Shown: positions 27,206-37,188 of the stretch, piece by piece
Layout of the letters: every line of letters begins with the position of its first letter
Position numbering within the stretch: the stretch's first letter is position 1
Assembly (NCBI GenBank): GCA_044450465.1
Contig: JBIOJB010000013.1
Coordinates: 1 to 39,698, forward strand
Reading direction: 5' to 3'
Origin: JBIOJB01 sp044450465
GTDB lineage: Bacteria; Chloroflexota; Dormibacteria; Dormibacterales; Dormibacteraceae
DNA length: 39,698 nt
Notes under the pieces: model-generated
Databases searched by the model: none
Told to the model about the DNA's origin: nothing
What the model saw: the letters and a program-made list of their open reading frames with translations, nothing else
Program-made: the position numbers and the translations under genes

Positions 27206-28336
27206 CTAGTCCGGCCCTTCCGGCCTGGATCCGAAGGTGACCGACGGGGGGATGGCGAGCATCCTCCCGTCGCGTACCCGGACAAGCTGCCACCCTCCCT
27301 CGTGGACCATCCAGTGATGGCGGTGACATAGCAGCACGAGATTGTCGAGATCCGTCGTGCCGCCGTTGACCCAGTGCACGACGTGATGCGCGACGCTCCA
27401 CGACGGTGGCCGGTCACAGCCTGGCCACCGGCACGATCCGTCACGCGCGTTGAGCGCGCGACGAGCCGCTCCGGAAACGACCCGCCTGGAGCGTCCGACG
27501 TCGATCACGACGGAATCCGAATCCAACAGCACGCGCGTCACGCTGCAGTCGCAGGCGAGGCGTTCGACCGCTTTGGCCGAGATCGGCAGCGAGAACTCAA
27601 CGTCGGCCGCGGGCGCGCCCGCCAGCCCGAGCAGGGTCTCCACCGAGCTCGTGACCTGGAGGCTGGCCTGCTGACGTCCACCTGACGCGAGCTCGACCAG
27701 GGCATCCGCCAGCCGTCGGTCGCGCTCACGCCGGTCGCCGTCGCCAGACCTGCGCGCCAGAGGCTCGAGAGCTGTACGCAGTGCGGCGCCCCCGAAGGCG
27801 TCCAGCACGCCGCTGAGCACCATCGTGCCGTCGATCCACGTGCTCAGCGTGAGGCGGCGGTTCTCGACTTGCTCAACCTCTTCCGCCACGTACCCGGCGG
27901 CGTCCGCCGCGTGCCTGGCGTGCCGGCAGAAGTAATGGAACTTGCCGGCTGAGTGCTCCCGCGCGAAATCGATCAATCGCCTCTCGTCGAACCGATCCTG
28001 CAGCGCGTCGGCGGTGCGCGCCATCACCGTGACGTGCGCGAGCCCGATCTCGCCGTGGGCGACCGCCTCCAGGCTTCGCGGAATCCGGTCCATCGCCTGC
28101 CCAACCGCAACGCGGTCGGCTGCTCCTCCGCTCGTCATGTGGCAGTTGAAGCGGATCCAGTCGATCGCGCTGACGTAGCCAAGCTCGTCGTGCTCGTTGA
28201 GGGCTGCGAACCCGGCCGCGTCCTCGGCAAACGACAGCTCCATGAGGTCGATGGCGTGCCGCTTCCGGATGAGCCTCTCGCGAAGCTCCTCTCCTGGTGA
28301 CCTCGGAGCGACGTCGGCGACCACAGCTCGGTCCAT
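27206..28336 (-). CDS. DUF222/13E12-type HNH endonuclease-domain protein
   Basis: The 376-residue protein has an N-terminal helical DUF222 region and a C-terminal HNH domain: D-G-S-C-R-W-P-G-C-D-R-P, then A-H-H-V-V-H-W-V-N-G-G-T-T-D-L-D-N-L-V-L-L-C-H-R-H-H. Cys pairs bind zinc and the histidines form the nuclease site. The family corresponds to the REP13E12 proteins of mycobacteria, often multicopy and linked to mobile DNA, but no repeats flank this copy. The ATG at 28336 has TATGCT 6 bases before it. The frame is open upstream to 30046, but that is antisense-like overlap with the next gene. Confidence 0.88.
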   Translation of the reverse strand: MDRAVVADVAPRSPGEELRERLIRKRHAIDLMELSFAEDAAGFAALNEHDELGYVSAIDWIRFNCHMTSGGAADRVAVGQAMDRIPRSLEAVAHGEIGLAHVTVMARTADALQDRFDERRLIDFAREHSAGKFHYFCRHARHAADAAGYVAEEVEQVENRRLTLSTWIDGTMVLSGVLDAFGGAALRTALEPLARRSGDGDRRERDRRLADALVELASGGRQQASLQVTSSVETLLGLAGAPAADVEFSLPISAKAVERLACDCSVTRVLLDSDSVVIDVGRSRRVVSGAARRALNARDGSCRWPGCDRPPSWSVAHHVVHWVNGGTTDLDNLVLLCHRHHWMVHEGGWQLVRVRDGRMLAIPPSVTFGSRPEGPD

Positions 28337-28342
28337 GGGGCC

Positions 28343-28370
28343 AGCATACGAACATGCGTTCTGGCCGCAA
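28343..28370 (-). promoter_or_regulatory. Predicted promoter of the HNH gene (leaderless)
   Basis: TTGCGG (28365-28370), a 16-base spacer and TATGCT (28343-28348) lie 6 bases before the ATG at 28336. Confidence 0.48.
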
Positions 28371-28410
28371 GCCCGCCTGTTAAGGCCCCCCAGACGTCTG
28401 CGGCAGACCC

Positions 28411-30654
28411 TTACGGACGGGCCGAGCGGATCGCCTCCCACACCCTCATCGGGTGCATCGGCATGTCGATGTGGCGGACGCCGAGGTGTGACACGGCGTC
28501 GACCACGGCGTTCTGCACCGCCGCTGTCGACCCGATCGTCCCCGATTCGCCCACTCCTTTTGCGCCAAGCGGGTTGTGCGGTGTCGGAGTCTCCATGCGG
28601 ACCGTCTCCACCTGCGGGATCTCTCCGATCGAGGGAATCCCATAGTCGCCAAGCGTCATCGTGAGCGGGTTGCCGTCGCGGTCGTAGACGAACTCCTCGT
28701 ACAGGGCCTGGGCGGCGCCCTGCGCGACGCCTCCGTGAATCTGACCTTCGACCAGCATCGGATTGAGCACCGTGCCGCAGTCGTCCACCGCGATGTGCCG
28801 GATCAGGCGCGCGTCCCCGGTCTCCACGTCGACCTCGACCACGGCCACGTGGCAGCCGAACGGAAACGTCTGGTCGGTCTGAAAGAAATCCTCCTCGGCC
28901 ACGAGGGCACTGTCGGCCGCGAGCTGCGCCCAGGTCAAAGAAGAACCCGGAGCGCCCTTGACACCGAACCGGCCGCCGTCGAAGCGTGCGATGTCGTCGA
29001 GGTCGGCCTCGAGGCGGCGCGCCGCCTCCTCCCTGGCCTTCTCCACGACCGAGATGCAGGCAGCGCGCACTGCGCTGCCCCCGATCTGCAAAGAGCGCGA
29101 GCCGTAGCTGCCGTCGCCCGTCGACACCCGGCCGGTGTCGGATTCCACGACGAGCACCTCTTCGTAAGGCACGTCGAGCAGCGCCGCAGCGATCTGCGCG
29201 TAGGCGGTCTCGTGACCCTGGCCGGTCGACGTGGTGCCGGAGTGCACGACGATGGAGCCGTCCTTCTCGATCCGGACGGCGGCGTACTCCATCGGCGTGA
29301 GCACGCCGGTCACCTCGACGTAGAGCGAAAGGCCGATCCCAAGCTGGAGTCGCGCGCCGGCTTCGCGGCGCGACCTCTGCTCCGCGCGAAGACGCTCGTA
29401 GCCCGCCCTCTCGAGGCCTAGGTCCAGCGCCCGCCCGTAGTCGCCCGAGTCGAACGTGACCCCGGTTGCGGTGGTGTGCGGAAACTCGCCAGAGATCAGG
29501 TTGCGCCGGCGCAGCTCCGCCGGGTCCAGGTGCAGCTCCGCCGCCAGCATGTCCATCGCCCTTTCGATCAGCGAGGTCGCCTCGGGCCGCCCCGCGCCTC
29601 GATAGGACGCGATGACGGAGGTGTTCGTGGCGGCCGTGCGGGCCCGGAAGTGAACTTTTGCAATGTCGTACGCCCCCGACGACATCTGGCCCGTGTACAC
29701 CGGCATCCCGGCGCCCTGCCCCGGATAGGCGCCGGCGTCGCCAAGCACAGTCACCTCCAGCCCGACGACCTTGCCCTCGCGAGTGGCACCGATCGCCACG
29801 TCCTGCACCTGCGCGCGGCCGTGCGTCATGGCCACAAGGTTCTCGCTCCGATACTCGAACCAGGACACGGGACGACCCAGCCGAAGCGCCACGGCCGCCA
29901 CCACGCTCTGCTCGGGATAGGTCGGCAGCTTGGCCCCGAACCCACCACCCACGTCGCCGGCGATGACGCGCACCGCAGATTCCGCAACCCCCACCAGCTC
30001 CGACACCTCGGATCGAACGCGGAACGGTACCTGCGTCGACACCCACATGCGGAGGCCGCCATCACCGTCCGGTTCGGCGACGACTGCGTTCGCCTCCATC
30101 GGCACCGCCGCGACTCGCTGGTTGACGAAGCGGCCGCGAACCACCACCTCGGCTCCCTCCAACGCGCCGGCTTCGCCGATCTCGATCGAGGACGAGAGGT
30201 TGCTCCCGTTGGTTGCGTGAAGGATTGGCGCACCCGGCTCAAGCGCCGCCTCCGGCTCGGCCACCACCGGCAGCGGGTCGTAATCGACGACGACCGCCTG
30301 AGCGGCGTCAGCGGCCTGGCCGCGGGACTCGGCGACGACCACACCCACGGCGTCGCCGACAAACCGCACGACCTCGGCGGCGAGGGGAGGCCGCGCGAAC
30401 ATGTCGAGCGACGGGAACTCCTGCGGCTTGAGGTTCAGGTCTCGTGCGAGGAATACACCCGCCACCCCGGTCATCGCGGACGCTGCGGACACGTCGATGC
30501 CCCTGATGCGTGCGTGTGCGAGCGGCGACCTGACGAAGACCGCGTAAAGACAGCGGTCCGGATGAACGTCGTCGGTGAAGCGCCCGGTCCCCGTCACCAA
30601 TCGAGGGTCCTCTCGCCGCCGGACCGCTCCGCCGAGCGAAGCATTGACAGCCAT
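28411..30654 (-). CDS. CoxL-like (form II) molybdenum hydroxylase large subunit
   Basis: The 747-residue protein belongs to the xanthine dehydrogenase/CO dehydrogenase large-subunit family: R-R-E-D-P-R-L-V-T-G-T-G-R-F-T-D-D, G-D-V-G-G-G-F-G-A-K, and K-G-V-G-E-S-G with the catalytic Glu. The active-site loop reads S-Y-R-G-A-G-R, the form II type; true aerobic CO dehydrogenases (form I) have a Cys-containing A-Y-R-C-S-F-R. The substrate is therefore unlikely to be CO and is unknown. No FAD or iron-sulfur subunit gene adjoins it, so partners must be elsewhere. Its start overlaps, as TGATG, a nine-codon reading that may be a leader peptide. Confidence 0.92.
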   Translation of the reverse strand: MAVNASLGGAVRRREDPRLVTGTGRFTDDVHPDRCLYAVFVRSPLAHARIRGIDVSAASAMTGVAGVFLARDLNLKPQEFPSLDMFARPPLAAEVVRFVGDAVGVVVAESRGQAADAAQAVVVDYDPLPVVAEPEAALEPGAPILHATNGSNLSSSIEIGEAGALEGAEVVVRGRFVNQRVAAVPMEANAVVAEPDGDGGLRMWVSTQVPFRVRSEVSELVGVAESAVRVIAGDVGGGFGAKLPTYPEQSVVAAVALRLGRPVSWFEYRSENLVAMTHGRAQVQDVAIGATREGKVVGLEVTVLGDAGAYPGQGAGMPVYTGQMSSGAYDIAKVHFRARTAATNTSVIASYRGAGRPEATSLIERAMDMLAAELHLDPAELRRRNLISGEFPHTTATGVTFDSGDYGRALDLGLERAGYERLRAEQRSRREAGARLQLGIGLSLYVEVTGVLTPMEYAAVRIEKDGSIVVHSGTTSTGQGHETAYAQIAAALLDVPYEEVLVVESDTGRVSTGDGSYGSRSLQIGGSAVRAACISVVEKAREEAARRLEADLDDIARFDGGRFGVKGAPGSSLTWAQLAADSALVAEEDFFQTDQTFPFGCHVAVVEVDVETGDARLIRHIAVDDCGTVLNPMLVEGQIHGGVAQGAAQALYEEFVYDRDGNPLTMTLGDYGIPSIGEIPQVETVRMETPTPHNPLGAKGVGESGTIGSTAAVQNAVVDAVSHLGVRHIDMPMHPMRVWEAIRSARP

Positions 30655-30683
30655 CAGCGGAGCTCGGGGCCCAGCCTTTCCAT
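30654..30683 (-). CDS. Possible leader peptide of the molybdenum hydroxylase gene
   Basis: ATG to TGA encodes nine residues (M-E-R-L-G-P-E-L-R), and its stop overlaps the start of the CoxL-like gene in TGATG. A -10-like TATCGT (30694-30699, minus strand) lies 10 bases upstream, and the large gene itself has no ribosome site nearby. Coupled translation from a leaderless mini-ORF would explain the layout; it could also be chance. Confidence 0.3.
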   Translation of the reverse strand: MERLGPELR

Positions 30684-30693
30684 CGTCGATGAA

Positions 30694-30701
30694 ACGATAC
30701 T
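30694..30701. promoter_or_regulatory. Overlapping divergent -10 elements (malQ / CoxL-like gene)
   Basis: Plus-strand GATACT (30696-30701) lies 8 bases before the malQ ATG at 30710. Minus-strand TATCGT (30694-30699) lies 10 bases before the leader peptide ATG at 30683. The two hexamers share four bases. Confidence 0.38.
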
Positions 30702-30709
30702 TGCCCGCG

Positions 30710-32359
30710 ATGTCACCTCGTTCCCGGCGCTGGGGAATCCTTCCGGCCTATCGGGGCTGGCAGGGCGACACGGTCGAGTGTTCGCCCGCCACCGAGGCTG
30801 CGATCCTCCACGCCCTCGGGGCGACGACAGACCGGCCGCCGATCCGGCGCCGGCCCAGGGCGCCGGCGGGACCCGGCACCGCCGCCCCTGATCGAGCCTG
30901 GGGTTGGGCCGTCCAGCTCTACGCACTCCGCTCCAGCACGAGCTGGGGAGTGGGCGACTTCGGGGACCTGCGGCGGTTTGCCCGCTGGTCTCGAAGGGAG
31001 GGTGCGTCGCACCTCCTGCTGAATCCGCTCGGTGCCCAGAACCCACACCTGCCTTACGAGGCATCTCCCTACTACGCCTCGACGAGGCGGTTCCGCAACG
31101 TGATCCACATGAACGTCGAAGAGGTCTTCGGGGCCGAGCTGGCAGCCGATTCGCTCCGCCCGCTGCGTGAAGAGGCCATTGCGCTGAACCGGACGCGCCG
31201 GATCGACTACGACCGCGTTTTCGAGCTGAAGTCCGCCGCACTCGAGGCCATCTTCGGGGTGGCTCCGGAACCGCCCGGCCTAGGGCCATGGGCACGCCGC
31301 CAGGGAAAAGCTCTGCGCGACTTCGCCACGTTCTGCCCGCTCTGTGAACGCCACGGACCGGCCTGGAGGGACTGGCCCGAAGAGGTGAGGCGGCCCGACG
31401 CCGCCGGGATGGACGCGGCCCGCGAGGGGCTGGCCTCGCGCGTGGCCTACCACCGGTGGGTGCAGTTCCACCTGGACCGCCAGCTGGCCAAAGCGGCTAG
31501 AGAGATCGGCATCATCACCGATGTTCCGATCGGTTTCGCGTCCGACGGCTTCGACGCCTGGCGCTGGCAGGACCTCCTCGCGCCAGGAATGAGGGTCGGT
31601 GTGCCGCCCGACGAGATGTTCCAGGACGGGCAGGATTGGGGCGTTCCGGCCTTCGACCCGTGGAAGCTGTCACGCGCGAGGTGGGAGCCGTTCACCGATG
31701 CGATACGGGCGGCCTTCGAGCACGCGTCCGGCATCAGGCTCGACCACGTGATGGGCCTTTTCCGATTGTTCTGGATCCCATCGGGGATGACGGCTTCCGA
31801 GGGCGCCTACGTGGGCTATCCCGCCACCGCGCTGCTCCGGTTGCTCGCCGCGGAGAGCCGCCGCGCCGGAGCCTTCGTGATCGGCGAGGACCTCGGCCTG
31901 GTCTAACCGGCCGCGCGCCGGCGGCTGCGCGCCATCGGCTCGCTGTCCTACCGACTGCTCTGGTTCGAGCGGGCCCTCCCTGGCAGGTGGCCGCTCAACT
32001 CCGTGGCGGCGATCACCACGCACGACCTGCCCACGGTGGCCGGGCTCTGGACGCTGACGGAGCCCGACCACCGGCTGCACGGTCTGCGCGACAGCCTGGT
32101 GCGAACGACCGGGCTTGCGGACCCCTCTCCACCCGTCGACGTCGCGGTCGCCGCGTACTCGGCGTTGGCCCGCGGGCGTTCGCGAGTCGTGCTCGCCTGC
32201 CTGGAGGACGCGCTTGGCGTGGAGGAGCGCGCGAACACGCCCGGCACCACCTCGGAGCGACCCAACTGGCGCCTGGCCTTGCCCCTTCCATTGGAAGAGA
32301 TAGAGCGAGCGAGCGGCCCGCTCCGGATCGCCCGCGCCATGCGTGCGGCCGGCCGCTAG
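30710..32359 (+). pseudogene. malQ: 4-alpha-glucanotransferase (amylomaltase) with in-frame stop
   Basis: The GH77 frame runs 549 residues but is broken by TAA at 31904-31906 (codon 399). The frame does not change: C-terminal homology resumes at once (x-P-A-A-R-R-R-L, then Y-R-L-L-W-F-E). The site normally reads V-E-P, so one G-to-T change (GAA to TAA) explains it. Nucleophile D345 (R-L-D-H-V-M-G) and acid/base E393 (G-E-D-L-G) are before the stop, but the third carboxylate D439 (T-T-H-D-L-P-T) is after it, so the short product should be inactive. N-terminal motif W-G-I-L-P-A-Y-R-G-W. The ATG at 30710 is chosen for its -10; 30689 is possible. Confidence 0.87.
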
Positions 32360-32365
32360 TACGAT
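32360..32365 (+). promoter_or_regulatory. Predicted -10 of the aconitase gene (leaderless)
   Basis: TACGAT lies 6 bases before the ATG at 32372 and overlaps the end of malQ. It is the same hexamer as before lemA. Confidence 0.48.
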
Positions 32366-32371
32366 CTGGAC

Positions 32372-35074
<2,703 letters not shown>

Positions 35075-35111
35075 GCGCCGCCGGCCCCTCACCGCGAGGC
35101 GAGCGAGTGCG

Positions 35112-35285
35112 CTAAGCGCTCTTCTCCGGGGGGATCGGCCGTCGCAGCTCGTGGCCGCACTCGGGACATTCGAACAGGCCGATCACGACGTCAGGCACGT
35201 TGGAGTCGGAGTGCATGGTCCGGAGGCGCATCGGGACGATGTTGACGTCGTGCCGGTTGCAGGTCGGGGCCTCTTCGTAGGTCAT
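35112..35285 (-). CDS. 57-residue zinc-ribbon-like protein, function unknown
   Basis: A short minus-strand gene reads M-T-Y-E-E-A-P-T-C-N-R-H-D-V...F-E-C-P-E-C-G-H-E-L and ends P-P-E-K-S-A. One Cys/His pair near the start (C9, H12) and C40-x-x-C43 with a nearby His can bind one zinc ion. I do not recognise a named family. Nearly every codon ends in G or C, and TAATCT stands 6 bases before the ATG, both supporting a real gene. It is convergent with aconitase and divergent from the PucR regulator. Confidence 0.72.
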   Translation of the reverse strand: MTYEEAPTCNRHDVNIVPMRLRTMHSDSNVPDVVIGLFECPECGHELRRPIPPEKSA

Positions 35286-35291
35286 GACACG

Positions 35292-35297
35292 AGATTA
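35292..35297 (-). promoter_or_regulatory. Predicted -10 of the zinc-ribbon gene (leaderless)
   Basis: TAATCT on the minus strand, 6 bases before the ATG at 35285. Confidence 0.48.
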
Positions 35298-35370
35298 CGC
35301 ACCGGGCCATTTGGCCTCCTAGTGGGCGCGACACAAACCCTGTTCAATGACGTTTGTAGGCCGGCCACAC

Positions 35371-35376
35371 CATAAT
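35371..35376 (+). promoter_or_regulatory. Predicted -10 of the PucR-family gene (leaderless)
   Basis: CATAAT lies 6 bases before the GTG at 35383. ATGACG about 18 bases upstream could serve as a weak -35. Confidence 0.45.
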
Positions 35377-35382
35377 CATCGT

Positions 35383-37098
35383 GTGACGGCGGCCAGGAGG
35401 TCCCAGGAGGCTGTGATCCAGCCCAAGCCCACGGTGCGAGACGCCATGCGCAACATGCTCGCGGAGCCGAAGCTCGTGGCTGGGGAGGCGGGGCTCGACC
35501 GGCCCGTGGAGTGGGCCCGGATCATGGAGACTCCAGAGGTTCAGCCCCGCGCCGGCGACCTCATGTTCACGACCGGATTTCCCATCAAAGACGATCCGGA
35601 CGCGCAGGTCAGGCTCGTCACCCGGATCGCCGGCTCGGGCGGCGCGGGGCTGGTGATCAGACCGCAGCCGTACATGCAGGAGCTGCCGGCCCAGATGATC
35701 TCAGAAGCCGATCGCCTCGAGGTTCCGCTCATCACCGTCGGCGCCGACGTGCACCTGATCGATCTCATGGCTCCGCTGCTCGAGCGGATCATCAATGCAG
35801 AGCACTGGCGGCTCAAGCGCTCGCTCGAGATCCACAGCCGGTTCACGGAGCTGGTGCTCGACGGCAAGGGAAGCAGCGAGATCTGCCGCACGCTCGCGGA
35901 GCTGCTCGAGAGCGCGGTCGTCATCGAGGACGCGAGCTTTCACCTGCTCGCCCACGCGGGCGGCAGCGCGGACCCTCACCGCAAGGAGACCATCCTCCGC
36001 CAGGGCACCCCTCAGCGCGTGCTGTTCGACCCCCAGATTCAGCGTCTGCTTCGGGAGGTCGAGGCCAAGCGGGGGCCGGTGAAGGTGCCGGCCTTTCCTC
36101 ACCTCGGCATGTCGCGTGAGCGCCTGATCGCGCCGATCCTGGCCGCGAACCAGGTGCTGGGCTACATCTCGATCCTGGATCACCCGCCTCACAACGAAGA
36201 GCTGGCCTTCATGGCCATCGAGCAGGCGGCGCTCGTCCTCGCCCTCGAGATCGCCAAGGAGCGCGAGCTGGCCGACGTCGAGGGCCGCGTCCGCGGCGAG
36301 TTCCTGGAGGACCTCCTCCACGCCACCTATGGAGACGACGCAGCCGCGCAGCGCCGCGCCCGCCACGTCGGGTATCCGCTCGGTGGCAGCCATGTCGTGA
36401 TGCTGGTCGACATCGACGACTTCAGAGGGTTCAACAAGGCGAGGCAGATCTCAGAAGACGCCATCCAGGCGCTGAAGCGCGAGTTCCTCCGCCGCGTCAC
36501 AGGCGTGGTCAGGGCGAGCCACCCCAGGGCGTTGCTCCAGGGCCGGTCGGACCAGGTCGTCTCGCTGCTCCCGCTCGGCACGGAGACCGGCGACTACCAG
36601 GCGCGCGGCCACGCGCTCGGCCAGTCGATCCGTCAGGCGATCGCCGACTGGAAGCCTGGCTTCACGGTCTCGGTCGGTTTCAGCGGACCGACCGAGGCGC
36701 CCGTGGGAGTCTCCGGCGCGCTGCGCGAGGTGACGTCGGTGATGGAATCGCTGGCGCGCTTCAAGCGCTGGAGCCAGGTCATCGCGGTGCCCGAGCTCGG
36801 TCTCACCGGACTGCTCGCGGCGGTGACCGACGAACGTCTCGTCGACTACAGCCGCCGGCACCTTGGCCCACTCATCGAGCACGATCGAGCCCGTAAGGGC
36901 AACCTGGTCGCGACGCTGCGCGCCTACCTCGAAACGGGCGAGCAGCAGCGGGCGGCTCAGCGGCTTCGCGTCCATCCGAACACGCTGCGTTACCGCCTCG
37001 ACCGGATCCGCGAGATCAGCTCGGTCGACCTCGAAGACCCCGAGACCCGACTCAACATCGCGGTCGCCTTGAGGGTTCAGGCGCTCCTCGGATTCTGA
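35383..37098 (+). CDS. PucR/CdaR-family transcriptional regulator
   Basis: From the GTG at 35383 the product has 571 residues. Residues about 15-140 are the PucR N-terminal domain (T-V-R-D-A-M-R-N...E-W-A-R-I-M-E-T-P, G-D-L-M-F-T-T-G). A GAF-like or CdaR middle part follows. The end is the PucR C-terminal helix-turn-helix: A-T-L-R-A-Y-L-E-T-G-E...A-A-Q-R-L-R-V-H-P-N-T-L-R-Y-R-L-D-R-I. Known members sense purine or sugar metabolites and control nitrogen-related catabolism. Here it lies 90 bases upstream of gltB on the same strand, so a link to nitrogen assimilation is a fair guess. Another GTG at 35413 follows AGGAGG too closely to be preferred. Confidence 0.87.
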   Translation: MTAARRSQEAVIQPKPTVRDAMRNMLAEPKLVAGEAGLDRPVEWARIMETPEVQPRAGDLMFTTGFPIKDDPDAQVRLVTRIAGSGGAGLVIRPQPYMQELPAQMISEADRLEVPLITVGADVHLIDLMAPLLERIINAEHWRLKRSLEIHSRFTELVLDGKGSSEICRTLAELLESAVVIEDASFHLLAHAGGSADPHRKETILRQGTPQRVLFDPQIQRLLREVEAKRGPVKVPAFPHLGMSRERLIAPILAANQVLGYISILDHPPHNEELAFMAIEQAALVLALEIAKERELADVEGRVRGEFLEDLLHATYGDDAAAQRRARHVGYPLGGSHVVMLVDIDDFRGFNKARQISEDAIQALKREFLRRVTGVVRASHPRALLQGRSDQVVSLLPLGTETGDYQARGHALGQSIRQAIADWKPGFTVSVGFSGPTEAPVGVSGALREVTSVMESLARFKRWSQVIAVPELGLTGLLAAVTDERLVDYSRRHLGPLIEHDRARKGNLVATLRAYLETGEQQRAAQRLRVHPNTLRYRLDRIREISSVDLEDPETRLNIAVALRVQALLGF

Positions 37099-37175
37099 CT
37101 GCTTAGGTGGTCGCCGCCAACGAGATCGACTTTGTTTTGGCGCTCGCCGACTAGTTTGCCGGCCGGCGAATTCAT

Positions 37176-37181
37176 TAGGCT
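37176..37181 (+). promoter_or_regulatory. Predicted -10 of gltB (leaderless)
   Basis: TAGGCT lies 7 bases before the GTG at 37189. No ribosome site is present. Confidence 0.45.
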
Positions 37182-37188
37182 CGCCGCA

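Noticed and set aside
28337..30046. Upstream extension of the HNH protein by 570 residues
   Set aside because: The extension lies in another frame of the CoxL-like gene on the same strand and is Arg/Gly-rich; the HNH protein has a natural ATG and promoter at 28336.
28411..30654. Calling the gene aerobic CO dehydrogenase coxL
   Set aside because: The active-site loop is form II without the Cys of true CO dehydrogenases, and no partner subunits adjoin.
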